In this document: positions 41,870-50,976 of the stretch, piece after piece
Position numbering within the stretch: position 1 is the first letter of the stretch
Layout of the letters: the number at the start of each line of letters is the position of its first letter
Assembly (NCBI RefSeq): GCF_035325925.1
Contig: NZ_DAOKZA010000008.1
Span: forward strand, 1 to 64,000
From: Calidifontimicrobium sp035325925
GTDB lineage: Bacteria > Pseudomonadota > Gammaproteobacteria > Burkholderiales > Burkholderiaceae_C
DNA: 64,000 bases
Direction of reading: 5' to 3'
The notes under the pieces: generated by a model
The model's database searches: none
The model's input: the letters and a program-made list of their open reading frames with translations, nothing else
What the model was told of the DNA's origin: nothing
Position numbers and translations under genes: made by a program

Positions 41870-44523
41870 CACACGACGACGTTGACCAGCCGCCCCGGCA
41901 CGATCACGACCTTCTTCGGCGCGCGGCCCTCGGCGAAGCGCACGCACTCGGGGCTGGCCACCGCCGCCGCCTCGATCGCGGCGCGGTCGGCCTGCGCACC
42001 CACGCGGATCGACCCGCGGTGCTTGCCGTTGACCTGCAGCACCAGCTCGACCTCGTCGAGCGCGAGCGCCGTCTCGTCGACCTGCGGCCACGGCGCGTCG
42101 ATCAGCTCGCCCAGCCGCGCGGCGAAGCCCAGCTCGGCCCACAGTGCGTGCGTGACATGCGGGCACGCCGGGTACAGCGCGCGCAGCAGCACCGACAGGC
42201 CCTCGCACAGCACGGCGGCGTCGCCGTCGCTGCCGTCTGCGGCGAAGCCCTCGAGCGCGTTGAGCAGCTTCATGCAGCCCGACACGACGGTGTTGTACTG
42301 CAGCCGCTCGTAGTCGTAGCTCACCTGGCGCAGCACGACGTGCACCTCGCGGCGCAGCGCCCTGGCCTCGGCGCGCAGCGGCGCGGCGCCGAGGTCGCCC
42401 GCGGTGGCGCGGCGGATCGCGGCGGCGTGGCGCGCGGCGAAGGCCCACAGGCGCTTGAGGAAGCGGTGCGCGCCTTCCACGCCGGCGTCGTTCCACTCGA
42501 GCGTCTGCTCCGGCGGGCTGGCGAACATCACGAACAGCCGCGCGGTGTCGGCGCCGTAGCGGTCGATCAGCTCCTGCGGGTCGACGCCGTTGTTCTTCGA
42601 CTTCGACATCGTGCCCACGCCCTCGTAGTCGACGGCCGAGCCGTCGCTCTTCAGGCGGGCGCCCGTGATCTTGCCGCTGACGTCGTAGGTGTTCTCGACC
42701 TCGTGCGGCCAGAAGTACTCGATGCCCCCCTTGTCGCCGCGTCGCGAGTAGATGTGGTTGAGCACCATGCCCTGCGTGAGCAGCCGGGTGAACGGCTCGT
42801 CGACCTGCACCAGGCCGAGGTCGCGCATCACCTTGGTCCAGAAGCGCGCGTACAGCAGGTGCAGGATGGCGTGCTCGATGCCGCCGATGTACTGGTCCAT
42901 CGGCATCCAGTGACGCGTGCCCTCGGCGACCATCGCGCGCTCGTTGGTCGGGTCGCAGTAGCGCATGAAGTACCACGACGAGTCGACGAAGGTGTCCATC
43001 GTGTCGGTCTCGCGCCGTGCCGGCTGGCCGCAGCGCGGGCAGGCGACGTTCAGGAACGAGGCGCACTTGTTCAGCGGGTTGCCGCTGCCGTCGGGGATCA
43101 GGTCCTCGGGCAGCACGACGGGCAGGTCGGCGTCTGGCACCGGCACCACGCCGCAGCCGTCGCAGTGGACGATCGGGATCGGCGTGCCCCAGTAGCGCTG
43201 GCGGCTGATGCCCCAGTCGCGCAGGCGCCACGTGACCTTCTTCTCGCCCAGGTCCTTCGCGGCAAGCAGCTCGGCGACCTTGTCGACCGCCGCCTTGTGC
43301 GGCAGGCCGTCGAGCACCCCCGAGTTCACGCAGCGCGCACGCGGCTTGTCGGCGTACCACTCGGCCCAGGCGTCGGTCGTGAACGTCTCGCCGTCGACGG
43401 CAATGACCTGGCGGATCGGCAGGCCGTACTTCTTCGCGAACGCGAAGTCGCGCTCGTCGTGCGCCGGCACGCCCATCACGGCGCCGTCGCCGTAGCCCAT
43501 CAGCACGTAGTTGCCCACCCACAGCGGCACCGCTTCGCCGGTCAGCGGGTGCGTCACCGCCAGCCCGGTGGGCAGGCCGACCTTGTCCCTGGTCGCCAGC
43601 TCGGCCTCGGTGGTGCCGCCGTGGCGGCACTCGTCGATGAACGCCGCCAGCGCCGCGTCCGACTTCGCGGCGTGCAGCGCCAGCGGGTGTTCGGGCGCCA
43701 CGGCGCAGAACGTGACGCCCATGATCGTGTCGGCGCGCGTCGTGAACACGTACATCCGCCCGCCGCCGATGGGCCGGCCGTCGTCGCCGCGGACGTCGTG
43801 CGGGAAGGCGAAGCGCACGCCCTCGCTCTTGCCGATCCAGTGCTCCTGCATCAGGCGCACGCGCTCGGGCCAGCCGGCGAGGTAGTTCCTGTCGGCGGGG
43901 TCGGCCACCGCCGACAGCAGCTCGTCGGCGTAGTCGGTGATCTTCAGGTAGTAGCCGGGGATCTCGCGCTTCTCGACCAGCGCGCCGCTGCGCCAGCCGC
44001 GCCCGTCGATGACCTGCTCGTTGGCGAGCACGGTCTGGTCGACCGGGTCCCAGTTGACGACCTGCGTGCGCCGCTCGGCGATGCCCTTCTCGAGCATGCG
44101 CAGGAACAGCCACTGGTTCCACCGGTAGTAGTCGGGGCTGCAGGTGGCGACCTCGCGGCTCCAGTCGATGGCCAGCCCCATCGCCTGCATCTGCGCCTTC
44201 ATGTGCGCGATGTTCGAGTAGGTCCACGCCGCCGGCGGGACCTTGTTCTTCATCGCCGCGTTCTCGGCCGGCAGGCCGAACGCGTCCCAGCCCATCGGCA
44301 TCAGCACGTTGTGGCCGCGCATGCGCAGCTGGCGCGCCAGCATGTCGTTGATCGTGTAGTTGCGCACGTGCCCCATGTGCAGCTTGCCGCTGGGGTACGG
44401 CAGCATCGAGCAGGCGTAGTACTTCGGCCTGGCGGCGTCCTCGCGCACGCGGTAGGCGTCGCGCTCGGCCCAGTGGCGCTGCGCCGCGGCCTCGACCTCG
44501 GCGGGGGCGTATTTCTCGTTCAT
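41869..44523 (-). CDS. leuS: Leucyl-tRNA synthetase
   Basis: An 884-residue class I synthetase. The HIGH-type motif is 'PYPSGKLHMGHVRN' near residue 42, and the KMSKS-type motif is 'MSKSKNNGVDP' near residue 640. The editing-domain threonine-rich segment 'FTTRADTIMGVTFCAVAPEHPLA' is present, as is a C-terminal 'LQVNGKHRGSIRV'. It attaches leucine to tRNA-Leu in the cytosol. The ATG at 44523 gives 'MNEKYAPAEVEAAAQRHW'. Confidence 0.98.
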   Translation of the reverse strand: MNEKYAPAEVEAAAQRHWAERDAYRVREDAARPKYYACSMLPYPSGKLHMGHVRNYTINDMLARQLRMRGHNVLMPMGWDAFGLPAENAAMKNKVPPAAWTYSNIAHMKAQMQAMGLAIDWSREVATCSPDYYRWNQWLFLRMLEKGIAERRTQVVNWDPVDQTVLANEQVIDGRGWRSGALVEKREIPGYYLKITDYADELLSAVADPADRNYLAGWPERVRLMQEHWIGKSEGVRFAFPHDVRGDDGRPIGGGRMYVFTTRADTIMGVTFCAVAPEHPLALHAAKSDAALAAFIDECRHGGTTEAELATRDKVGLPTGLAVTHPLTGEAVPLWVGNYVLMGYGDGAVMGVPAHDERDFAFAKKYGLPIRQVIAVDGETFTTDAWAEWYADKPRARCVNSGVLDGLPHKAAVDKVAELLAAKDLGEKKVTWRLRDWGISRQRYWGTPIPIVHCDGCGVVPVPDADLPVVLPEDLIPDGSGNPLNKCASFLNVACPRCGQPARRETDTMDTFVDSSWYFMRYCDPTNERAMVAEGTRHWMPMDQYIGGIEHAILHLLYARFWTKVMRDLGLVQVDEPFTRLLTQGMVLNHIYSRRGDKGGIEYFWPHEVENTYDVSGKITGARLKSDGSAVDYEGVGTMSKSKNNGVDPQELIDRYGADTARLFVMFASPPEQTLEWNDAGVEGAHRFLKRLWAFAARHAAAIRRATAGDLGAAPLRAEARALRREVHVVLRQVSYDYERLQYNTVVSGCMKLLNALEGFAADGSDGDAAVLCEGLSVLLRALYPACPHVTHALWAELGFAARLGELIDAPWPQVDETALALDEVELVLQVNGKHRGSIRVGAQADRAAIEAAAVASPECVRFAEGRAPKKVVIVPGRLVNVVV

Positions 44524-44546
44524 GCAGCGGATTGTAGGGAGCGGGG

Positions 44547-44963
44547 TCAGCGCGGCGCTTCGGTGACGAAGCCCACGCGGCTCAGCCCGGCGCGCTGCAC
44601 CAGCGCGATCAGCGCGGCGACCTCGCCGTAGGGCACCGCGCGGTCGGCGCGCAGCTGCACCTCGGTGAGCGGGTCGCGCCGCGCCGCGTCGGCCAGGCGC
44701 GCGGCGAGCGTGTCGGCGTCGACCGGTTCGTCGCCCAGGTGCAGACGGCCGCCGCGGTCGATCGCGACGGCGACGAACGCCGCGGGCGCGTCGCCCGCGA
44801 CGGCGTCGGCGCGCGGCAGGTCGAGCTTCAGCGCCGGCGCGATCAGTGGCGCGGTGATGATGAAGATCACCAGCAGCACCAGCATCACGTCGATCAGCGG
44901 TGTCATGTTGATGTCGCTGAGCGGGCGCTCGCCGCCGCCGCGACCGAGGCGGCCGAAGCTCAT
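44547..44963 (-). CDS. Biopolymer transport protein ExbD/TolR family
   Basis: A 138-residue protein: a short N-terminal cytoplasmic part, one helix with the essential Asp in 'MTPLIDVMLVLLVIFI' (about residues 20-35), and a periplasmic domain with 'VQLRADRAVPYGEVAALIALVQRAG'. With its ExbB/TolQ-like partner it forms a proton-driven stator that energises outer-membrane processes. No tonB, tolA or tolB gene is adjacent. Its start overlaps the upstream gene (ATGA). Confidence 0.93.
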   Translation of the reverse strand: MSFGRLGRGGGERPLSDINMTPLIDVMLVLLVIFIITAPLIAPALKLDLPRADAVAGDAPAAFVAVAIDRGGRLHLGDEPVDADTLAARLADAARRDPLTEVQLRADRAVPYGEVAALIALVQRAGLSRVGFVTEAPR

Positions 44964-45619
44964 CGCCGCTGGTCGTTGCCGGTGCCGAGCAGCTCGCGCA
45001 GGTCGTGCGCGAAGCCCTCGAGCTCGGCCTCGCACGCGGCCACGCGGCGACCGTGCACGTTGTAGGCGAGCACCGCCGGAATCGCCACCGCGAGGCCGGC
45101 CGCGGTCATCAGCAGTGCCTCGCCGACCGGGCCGGCAACCTTGTCGATCGTCACGGTGCCCGACGCGGCGATCGCCAGCAGCGCGTGGTAGATGCCCCAC
45201 ACGGTGCCGAACAGCCCGACGAACGGCGCGGTCGCACCGATCGACGCCAGCACCACCTGACCGTGCTGCAGCGTCGCCACGGCGCGGTGCAGCGCGCCGC
45301 GCAGGCGGCGCGTGAGCCGGGCCGCCTGCGCGGCGCGTGCTTCGAGCGCATCGTCATCCGGCGCGGCGAGCGCGGCGTCGACCAGCGGCAGCAGCAACTG
45401 CTCGCGATCGGCCGTGGCTAGCCGCTGGCGCGCCACGTCGAGCGACGGCGCGGCCCAGAACAGCGCGACGCCTCGGCCGAGGTCGCGCCGCACGCGGCGC
45501 AGCAGCCACGACTTCCAGACGATCAGCGCCCAGGTGGCGATCGACATCGCCAGCAGCACCAGGGCGACGGCGCGGCCGACGCCGTCGCTCGACGGCCACC
45601 ACGCGGCCACGGCGTCCAT
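44960..45619 (-). CDS. MotA/TolQ/ExbB proton channel family protein
   Basis: A 219-residue membrane protein with three helices: about residues 14-36, 120-145 and 155-180. The ExbB/TolQ motifs 'ASIGATAPFVGLFGTVWGIYHAL' and 'VGEALLMTAAGLAVAIPAVLAYN' are intact. It pairs with the overlapping exbD-like gene. The location between dapB and leuS is conserved in Burkholderiales. Confidence 0.93.
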   Translation of the reverse strand: MDAVAAWWPSSDGVGRAVALVLLAMSIATWALIVWKSWLLRRVRRDLGRGVALFWAAPSLDVARQRLATADREQLLLPLVDAALAAPDDDALEARAAQAARLTRRLRGALHRAVATLQHGQVVLASIGATAPFVGLFGTVWGIYHALLAIAASGTVTIDKVAGPVGEALLMTAAGLAVAIPAVLAYNVHGRRVAACEAELEGFAHDLRELLGTGNDQRR

Positions 45620-45638
45620 CGCGGTGGCGGCGGCGGGC

Positions 45639-46448
45639 TCAGCGCAGGCCGAGCACGGCGTCCATGCCGTACAGCCCGTTCGCCTTGTCGGCCAGGAAGC
45701 GCGCGGCGCGCAGGCTGCCCTGCGCGTAGGTCGCGCGGCTGGCGCTCTTGTGCGTGATCTCGATGCGTTCGCCGGTGCCGGCGAACAGCACCGTGTGGTC
45801 GCCGACGATGTCGCCGCCGCGGATCGTCGCGAAGCCGATCGTCGACGGGTCGCGCTCGCCGGTGACGCCCTCGCGGCCGTAGACGGCGCAGGTCTTCAGG
45901 TCGCGGCCGAGCGCGGCGGCGACGACCTCGCCCATCTTCAGCGCGGTGCCGCTCGGCGCGTCGACCTTGTGCCGGTGGTGCGCCTCGACGATCTCGATGT
46001 CGTAGCCCTCGGCCAGCGCGCGCGCCGCGACATCCAGCAAGCGCAGCACGACGTTGACGCCGACGCTCATGTTCGGCGCCATCACCACCGCGACCTCGCG
46101 CGCGTGCGCGGCCACCAGCGCCTTCTGTTCGTCGGTGAACCCGGTGGTGCCGACCACCGCCTTGACGCCGAGCTCGCGGCACAGCGTCAGGTGCGCCAGC
46201 GTGCCCTCGGGTCGCGTGAAGTCGATCATCACGTCGGCGCCGTCCAGCGCCGCGCGCACGTCGTCGGTGACCACGACGCCGCTGCCTCGGCCGAGGAAGG
46301 CCGCCGCGTCGTGACCCAGCGCAGGGCTGCCGGTGCGGTCGAACGCGCCGGCGAGCGCGCAGTCGTCGGCGCCGAGCACGGCTTCGATCAGCATCTGGCC
46401 CATGCGCCCGGACGCGCCGGCCACCGCGATGCGCAGCGCCCCTGCCAT
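45639..46448 (-). CDS. dapB: 4-hydroxy-tetrahydrodipicolinate reductase
   Basis: A 269-residue enzyme of the diaminopimelate/lysine pathway. The nucleotide motif 'VAGASGRMGQMLIEAV' is at the N-terminus, the catalytic site is 'EAHHRHKVDAPSGTALKMG' at about residues 155-173, and 'GTTGFTDEQ' contacts the cofactor. It feeds both lysine and peptidoglycan synthesis. The ATG overlaps the bamE stop, indicating coupling. Confidence 0.97.
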   Translation of the reverse strand: MAGALRIAVAGASGRMGQMLIEAVLGADDCALAGAFDRTGSPALGHDAAAFLGRGSGVVVTDDVRAALDGADVMIDFTRPEGTLAHLTLCRELGVKAVVGTTGFTDEQKALVAAHAREVAVVMAPNMSVGVNVVLRLLDVAARALAEGYDIEIVEAHHRHKVDAPSGTALKMGEVVAAALGRDLKTCAVYGREGVTGERDPSTIGFATIRGGDIVGDHTVLFAGTGERIEITHKSASRATYAQGSLRAARFLADKANGLYGMDAVLGLR

Positions 46449-46993
46449 CAGCGCTCCAGCGGGGGGTAGTCGCGCGCCGGACCCAGCGGTTCGCCCGGTG
46501 GCGCGGCGGCCGCGGTGCGCGCCGGCGCCGGCAGCGCGGCGCGTTCGGCCTCGCTGAGTTCGAGCTTGGGCACCGTGCGCGGCCGCACGTTGCTGATCGT
46601 CGCGACGAACTCGACCTCGCTCGGCAGCTCGGGCACCTCGGTGCGCTGCAGACGGTCGCCGTCGAACCACACGACGATGCTGCGTCGCTGCGGGTCGGCG
46701 CCCTGGCGGCGGATCGTGAACACGTAGTCCCAGCGGTCGGCGTGGAACACGCTGGCCAGCAGCGGCGAGCCGAGCACGTCGATCACCTGCTGGCGCGTCA
46801 TGCCGGGACGCAGCCGCGCCGCCTGCTCGCGGGTCACGACGTTGCCCTGCACGACCTCGATGCGGTACGGCGCGATCAGGCCGAACAGGCGCGGCTCGTT
46901 CGGCGTGCTCGTGCAGCCGGCGAGCAGCACCGCGACGGCGAGCAGCGGGCCCGGGCGCAGCCGGGACAGGACGGTCGGGGGGGAAACGCTCAT
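46448..46993 (-). CDS. bamE: Outer membrane assembly lipoprotein BamE (OmlA)
   Basis: A 181-residue lipoprotein with lipobox 'LLAGC' (Cys about residue 27) and the BamE core 'PYRIEVVQGNVVTREQAARLRPGMTRQQV' followed by 'VLGSPLLASVFHADRWDYVF'. A Pro/Ala-rich tail is longer than in E. coli. BamE stabilises the BAM complex that inserts outer-membrane barrels. It is divergent from fur, a classic arrangement (omlA-fur) in beta- and gammaproteobacteria. Confidence 0.95.
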   Translation of the reverse strand: MSVSPPTVLSRLRPGPLLAVAVLLAGCTSTPNEPRLFGLIAPYRIEVVQGNVVTREQAARLRPGMTRQQVIDVLGSPLLASVFHADRWDYVFTIRRQGADPQRRSIVVWFDGDRLQRTEVPELPSEVEFVATISNVRPRTVPKLELSEAERAALPAPARTAAAAPPGEPLGPARDYPPLER

Positions 46994-47030
46994 GCGAGGG
47001 CGCGGACCCGGCAGGGTCGAGCCGCGTCGT

Positions 47031-47051
47031 TATGATGGGAAATTCTAGCGG
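47031..47051. promoter_or_regulatory. Divergent -10-like elements of fur and bamE
   Basis: On the plus strand TATGAT (47031-47036) lies 47 bp before the fur ATG. On the minus strand CCGCTAGAAT (47051-47042) lies 49 bp before the bamE ATG and matches the motif also seen near purB. No clear -35 or Fur box was seen in this short intergenic region. Confidence 0.4.
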
Positions 47052-47082
47052 TGCCGGGCACCCTCCATCGGTCCGACTGTCC

Positions 47083-47511
47083 ATGACGCACGCCGACGAA
47101 CTCAAGAGCAGCGGCCTGAAGGCCACGCTGCCGCGCATCAAGATCCTCGAGGTGTTCCAGCGCAGCGCGCAGCGGCACATGACCGCCGAGGACGTGTTCA
47201 AGGCCCTGCTCGCCGAGGGCTCGGACATCGGGCTGGCCACCGTGTACCGGGTGCTGATGCAGTTCGAGCAGGCCGGGCTGCTCACGCGCAGCCACTTCGA
47301 GAGCGGCAAGTCGGTGTTCGAGCTCAACGAGGGCCAGCACCACGACCACCTGGTGTGCCTGACCTGCGGCCGCGTCGAGGAGTTCTACGACGCCGAGATC
47401 GAGGCGCGCCAGCGCGCGGTGGCCGAGGCGCGCGGCTTCGCGCTGCAGGAGCACACGCTGGCGCTGTACGCGACCTGCACGAAGACCGGCTGTCCGCACC
47501 GGCCGAAGTAG
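47083..47511 (+). CDS. fur: Ferric uptake regulator
   Basis: A 142-residue regulator with the winged-helix N-terminus 'LKSSGLKATLPRIKILEVFQRS', the 'DIGLATVYRVLMQFEQAGLL' recognition region and the metal-binding 'GQHHDHLVCLTCGRVEEF'. A CxxxxC pair near the C-terminus ('CTKTGC') completes the structural zinc site. It represses iron uptake genes when loaded with Fe(II). The ATG at 47083 gives the normal length; the frame extends upstream without family residues. Confidence 0.97.
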   Translation: MTHADELKSSGLKATLPRIKILEVFQRSAQRHMTAEDVFKALLAEGSDIGLATVYRVLMQFEQAGLLTRSHFESGKSVFELNEGQHHDHLVCLTCGRVEEFYDAEIEARQRAVAEARGFALQEHTLALYATCTKTGCPHRPK

Positions 47512-47554
47512 CGCGCGCCCGGGTCGCCGCGGCCGACGCCGCGAGCGCTGCGCG

Positions 47555-48508
47555 TCACCCGGCGCCGCGTTCCATCGCGCGCTGGTGGCGCTCGATGAAC
47601 TCCTGGTAGGTGTCGATGCCGCGCAGCTGCAGCACCGTGTTGCGCACCGCGGCCTCGACGAGCACCGCGAGGTTGCGCCCGGCGTCGACCGCGATCACCG
47701 CCTTGCGCACCGGCACACCGAGCACCTCCTCGTACATCGGCTCGTGCGGCAGGCGCTCGAACTCGCGCTCGAGCGTCTCCTTGCGCACCAGGTGCACGAT
47801 CAGCTTCAGACGCATCTTGCGGCGCACCGCGGTCTCGCCGAAGATGGCCTTGATGTCGAGCAGGCCGATGCCGCGTACCTCGAGCAGGTTCATCAGCAGC
47901 TCGGGACAGCGCCCGTCGATCGCCGTCTGCGAGACGCGGTACAGGTCGACCGCGTCGTCGGCCACCAGCCCGTGGCCGCGCGAGATCAGCTCCAGCCCCA
48001 GCTCGCTCTTGCCCAACCCCGACTCGCCGGTCAGCAGCACGCCGAGGCCGAGGATGTCCATGAACACGCCGTGGCGCGTGGTGCGCTCGGCGAACAGCTG
48101 CGACAGGTAGGCGCGCAGCACGTCGATCACGTGGCCGGCGGGCTCCTGCGTGACGAACAGCGGGATCTCGGCGCGGTCGCACAGCGCGACCAGTTTCTCG
48201 GGCGGCACCTGGTCGTCGGCGACGACGATCACCGGCGGCTCGAGCGTGACGATGCGCTGGATGCGCCGTTCCTGCACCTCGGCGCTGGCGTCGGCCAAGT
48301 AGGCCACCTCGCGGCGGCCGACCAGCTGCACGCGATACGGGTGGATGTAGTTGAGGTAGCCGATCAGGTCGGCCGGCGAGCCGGCCTCGCGGATCGCCAC
48401 TTCGGCGAAGGGGCGCTCGGGATGCGCGTGCCCGGCGATCCACTGCCAGCGCAGCGCCGCGCGGTGTTCCTCGAACAGCGCCTCGGCGCTGAGGGTGGTC
48501 GGCTTCAC
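47555..48508 (-). CDS. hprK: HPr kinase/phosphorylase
   Basis: A 317-residue enzyme with the Walker A motif 'GESGLGKSELGLELISRG' at about residues 156-173, the following 'LVADDAVDLYRV' and the family signature 'EVRGIGLLDIKAIFGETAV'. It phosphorylates or dephosphorylates HPr on serine in the PTS regulatory cascade. It follows ptsN on the same strand, as in most betaproteobacteria. Confidence 0.96.
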   Translation of the reverse strand: MKPTTLSAEALFEEHRAALRWQWIAGHAHPERPFAEVAIREAGSPADLIGYLNYIHPYRVQLVGRREVAYLADASAEVQERRIQRIVTLEPPVIVVADDQVPPEKLVALCDRAEIPLFVTQEPAGHVIDVLRAYLSQLFAERTTRHGVFMDILGLGVLLTGESGLGKSELGLELISRGHGLVADDAVDLYRVSQTAIDGRCPELLMNLLEVRGIGLLDIKAIFGETAVRRKMRLKLIVHLVRKETLEREFERLPHEPMYEEVLGVPVRKAVIAVDAGRNLAVLVEAAVRNTVLQLRGIDTYQEFIERHQRAMERGAG

Positions 48509-48572
48509 GCGGGTCGGGTCGCCACGTGGCCGGGCGCCGCGCGACTCGCGCGCTGCGGCGCGCGTGCGGCGC

Positions 48573-49043
48573 TCAAGCCACCGATTTCAGCGGCTCCCAG
48601 GTCGAGATCAGCCGGTGCAGCGTCTCGGCCTCGGCCTCGGTCTTCAGCCGCTCGCGCAGTTCGCGGTCGCTGAGCATCTCGGCGATCTCCGACAGGATCT
48701 CCAGGTGCCGCTGCGTCGCCGCCTCGGGCACGAGCAGGAAGATCAGCAGCGTCACCGGTTCGTCGTCGGGCGCGTCGAACGGGACCGGCTGCTGCACGCG
48801 CAGCACCGCCGCCAGCGGGTTCTTCAGCCCCTTGATGCGGCCGTGCGGGATCGCCACGCCGTGGCCGAGCCCGGTCGAGCCGAGCCGCTCGCGCGCGAAC
48901 AGGTTGTCGGTGACGGTGGCCCGCGCGATCGCGTGCTGGTTCTCGAACAGCAGGCCCGCCTGCTCGAAGACCCGCTTCTTGCTGGTGGCGTCCACGTTCA
49001 CCAGCACGTTGCTGGCGGGCAGGATGGCGGCGAGACGGTTCAT
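48573..49043 (-). CDS. ptsN: Nitrogen-regulatory PTS EIIA component
   Basis: A 156-residue EIIA-Ntr protein with the phosphorylated His in 'GHGVAIPHGRIKGL' at about residue 71. It acts in the PTS-Ntr phosphorelay that couples nitrogen, carbon and potassium status. ATG 49043 fits the usual 'MNRLAAILP' start; the open frame runs further upstream. A perfect TATAAT lies 61 bp upstream on its strand, so it may have its own promoter in addition to readthrough from hpf. Confidence 0.95.
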   Translation of the reverse strand: MNRLAAILPASNVLVNVDATSKKRVFEQAGLLFENQHAIARATVTDNLFARERLGSTGLGHGVAIPHGRIKGLKNPLAAVLRVQQPVPFDAPDDEPVTLLIFLLVPEAATQRHLEILSEIAEMLSDRELRERLKTEAEAETLHRLISTWEPLKSVA

Positions 49044-49103
49044 GTCGGGGCGCCGGACCGTCCTGCTGACGACGACCGCCCGGCCAATGTGACAGAGCGA
49101 CGA

Positions 49104-49109
49104 ATTATA
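49104..49109 (-). promoter_or_regulatory. TATAAT -10-like hexamer upstream of ptsN
   Basis: A consensus -10 hexamer on the minus strand in the 268-bp hpf-ptsN space, in an unusually AT-rich patch. No matching -35 is seen at 16-18 bp. Confidence 0.4.
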
Positions 49110-49311
49110 GGAAGACCCCCACGAAGCGGGCGGCCGGCAAGCCCCCGCGCGCAGGGGTGTTGTGCAAATGTCGTAGGTCCACCGCGCCCGGCGCGCGGCC
49201 CGCCGCGGCAAGTGCACGCTCACTCGCCGTGGCAGGTCGTCGCCGTGGCGTCACCGGAGGATCGGGCCTCCCGGCCACGCGGGCCGCGTGCACGCCGTCG
49301 CCGGGGATGGA

Positions 49312-49650
49312 TCAGAGGTTCGCATCGATGCGCTTGGCGGGCAGGTGGTGGTGGTCCTGGGCCTTGTCCTTGTAGCGCATGACCTGGCGGTCCAGCTTGT
49401 CCATCAGCTGGTCGATCGCCGCGTACAGATCCTCGTGCGACTGCTCGACGAAGATGTCGCGGCCCTTGACGTGCAGCGTCACCTCGGCCTTCTGCCGCCG
49501 CTCCTTCTCCTTGAGCTTCTCGACGGTCAGCAGCACGTTGATGTCGACCACCTGGTCGAAGTGCCGGGTCACGCGATCGAGCTTGTTCGTGACGTACTCG
49601 CGCAGGGCCGGGGTGACCTCGAGGTGGTGTCCGCTGATCGTCAGATTCAT
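49312..49650 (-). CDS. hpf: Ribosome hibernation promoting factor (short form)
   Basis: A 112-residue protein of the HPF/YfiA family: 'MNLTISGHHLEVTPALREYVTNKLDRV' at the start and 'AEVTLHVKGRDIFVEQSHEDLYAAIDQLMDKL' in the second half. It binds the 30S subunit and promotes inactive 100S dimers in stationary phase. A strong AAAGGAGCAG ribosome site precedes ATG 49650. It lies upstream of ptsN and hprK, the usual order, although rpoN is not next to it here. Confidence 0.95.
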   Translation of the reverse strand: MNLTISGHHLEVTPALREYVTNKLDRVTRHFDQVVDINVLLTVEKLKEKERRQKAEVTLHVKGRDIFVEQSHEDLYAAIDQLMDKLDRQVMRYKDKAQDHHHLPAKRIDANL

Positions 49651-49983
49651 CTGCTGCTCCTTTCTGGGGGTGGTGTGGCCGCCTGCGCGGCGGTCACGGA
49701 GCCCTCCCGGGCCGAACCAGTGTGCCCGCGAACCGGGGCGGTGACAAGCCGACGACGGGCCGCCGCGCACGGCCTCGTGGCGAGCCGCGATGCCATAATT
49801 GACAGTCGTTTTCCGGAGCCATCACGTTGGACCAGAGTCACCCTCGGTGACCGTCCACTCCGGTCCGCCGCGTTGGCGGCGGACCCGGCCCCACCGGGGC
49901 CCGCGGGGTGAGACGGTCGTCACGGATCACCCCGCCTGCGGCGGCCGGCCATCCGGCGTTGCCTGGCGCCACAGAGTCTGCCC
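49651..49983. other. Intergenic region between hpf and corA (333 bp)
   Basis: No gene is visible. A TTGACA hexamer (49799-49804, plus strand) follows the AT-rich CATAAT; either could belong to a corA or hpf promoter, but no full -35/-10 pair with normal spacing was found. No riboswitch-like structure was recognised. Confidence 0.6.
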
Positions 49984-50964
49984 ATGCTCAACGTCTTCAC
50001 GCTGGCCAACGGTCGGCTGGTTCAGCAAGAGATCGACAACGCCGCGTCGCTGGCCGACCTGCAGCCGGTGTGGGTCGACCTGGAGTCGCCGACACCCGAG
50101 GAGAAGGGTTGGATCGCCGGGCGCTTCGGACTGGTGATCCCCGACGACGTCGCCGACGAGGACATCGAGGAGTCCGCCCGCTTCTACGAGGAGGACAACG
50201 GCGAGTTGCACATCCGCTCGGACTTCCTGCTCGAGGGCGACGACGACGCCGAGGGCATGACCGCGCGCAACGTGCGCGTGGCCTTCATCCTGCGCGACAA
50301 CGTGCTGTTCTCGGTGCACGCCGAGGACCTGCCGGTGTTCCGGCTGCTGCGCCTGCGCGCGCGGCGCACGCCGGCGCTGATCGAGGACGCGAAGGACGTG
50401 CTGCTCAAGCTGTTCGACACCGACGCCGAGTACTCGGCCGACATGCTCGAAGGCATCTACGACAGCCTGGAGGAGGTCAGCACCAGCGTGCTGCGGCTCA
50501 ACGCCAACGTCACCGACGCGGTGGCCGCCGAGGCGCTGGCGGCGATCGCGCGCGAGGAGGACCTCAACGGCCGCATCCGCCGCAACGTGATGGACACGCG
50601 CCGCGCGCTGAGCTTCATGATGCGCAGCCGCATGCTCAACGCCGAGCAGTTCGAGGATGCGCGCCAGATCCTGCGCGACATCGACTCGCTCGACAGCCAC
50701 ACGGTGTTCCTGTTCGACAAGATCAACTTCCTGATGGACGCCACGGTCGGTTTCATCAACCTGAACCAGAGCCGCATCATCAAGATCTTCTCGGTCGCCG
50801 CGGTCGCGCTGCTGCCACCGACGCTGATCGCCAGCATCTACGGCATGAACTTCGAGCACATGCCCGAGTTGTCGTGGCGCTTCGGCTATCCGTTCTCGCT
50901 GGCGCTGATGGCGCTGAGCGTGGTCACGCCGTTCTGGTACTTCAAGCGCAAGGGCTGGCTGTAG
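49984..50964 (+). CDS. corA: CorA-family magnesium/cobalt transporter
   Basis: A 326-residue protein: a long acidic, helical cytoplasmic funnel followed by two C-terminal membrane helices (about residues 268-288 and 300-320). The selectivity motif 'YGMNFEHMPE' lies between them. CorA pentamers bring Mg2+ into the cytosol. ATG 49984 gives 'MLNVFTLANGRL', matching betaproteobacterial CorA. It is convergent with the lipid-gene operon. Confidence 0.95.
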   Translation: MLNVFTLANGRLVQQEIDNAASLADLQPVWVDLESPTPEEKGWIAGRFGLVIPDDVADEDIEESARFYEEDNGELHIRSDFLLEGDDDAEGMTARNVRVAFILRDNVLFSVHAEDLPVFRLLRLRARRTPALIEDAKDVLLKLFDTDAEYSADMLEGIYDSLEEVSTSVLRLNANVTDAVAAEALAAIAREEDLNGRIRRNVMDTRRALSFMMRSRMLNAEQFEDARQILRDIDSLDSHTVFLFDKINFLMDATVGFINLNQSRIIKIFSVAAVALLPPTLIASIYGMNFEHMPELSWRFGYPFSLALMALSVVTPFWYFKRKGWL

Positions 50965-50976
50965 CCGGCGCCTCGC

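Noticed and set aside
49651..49983. Mg-sensing riboswitch upstream of corA
   Set aside because: No conserved M-box or ykoK-type core was recognised by eye; only isolated promoter-like hexamers are present.
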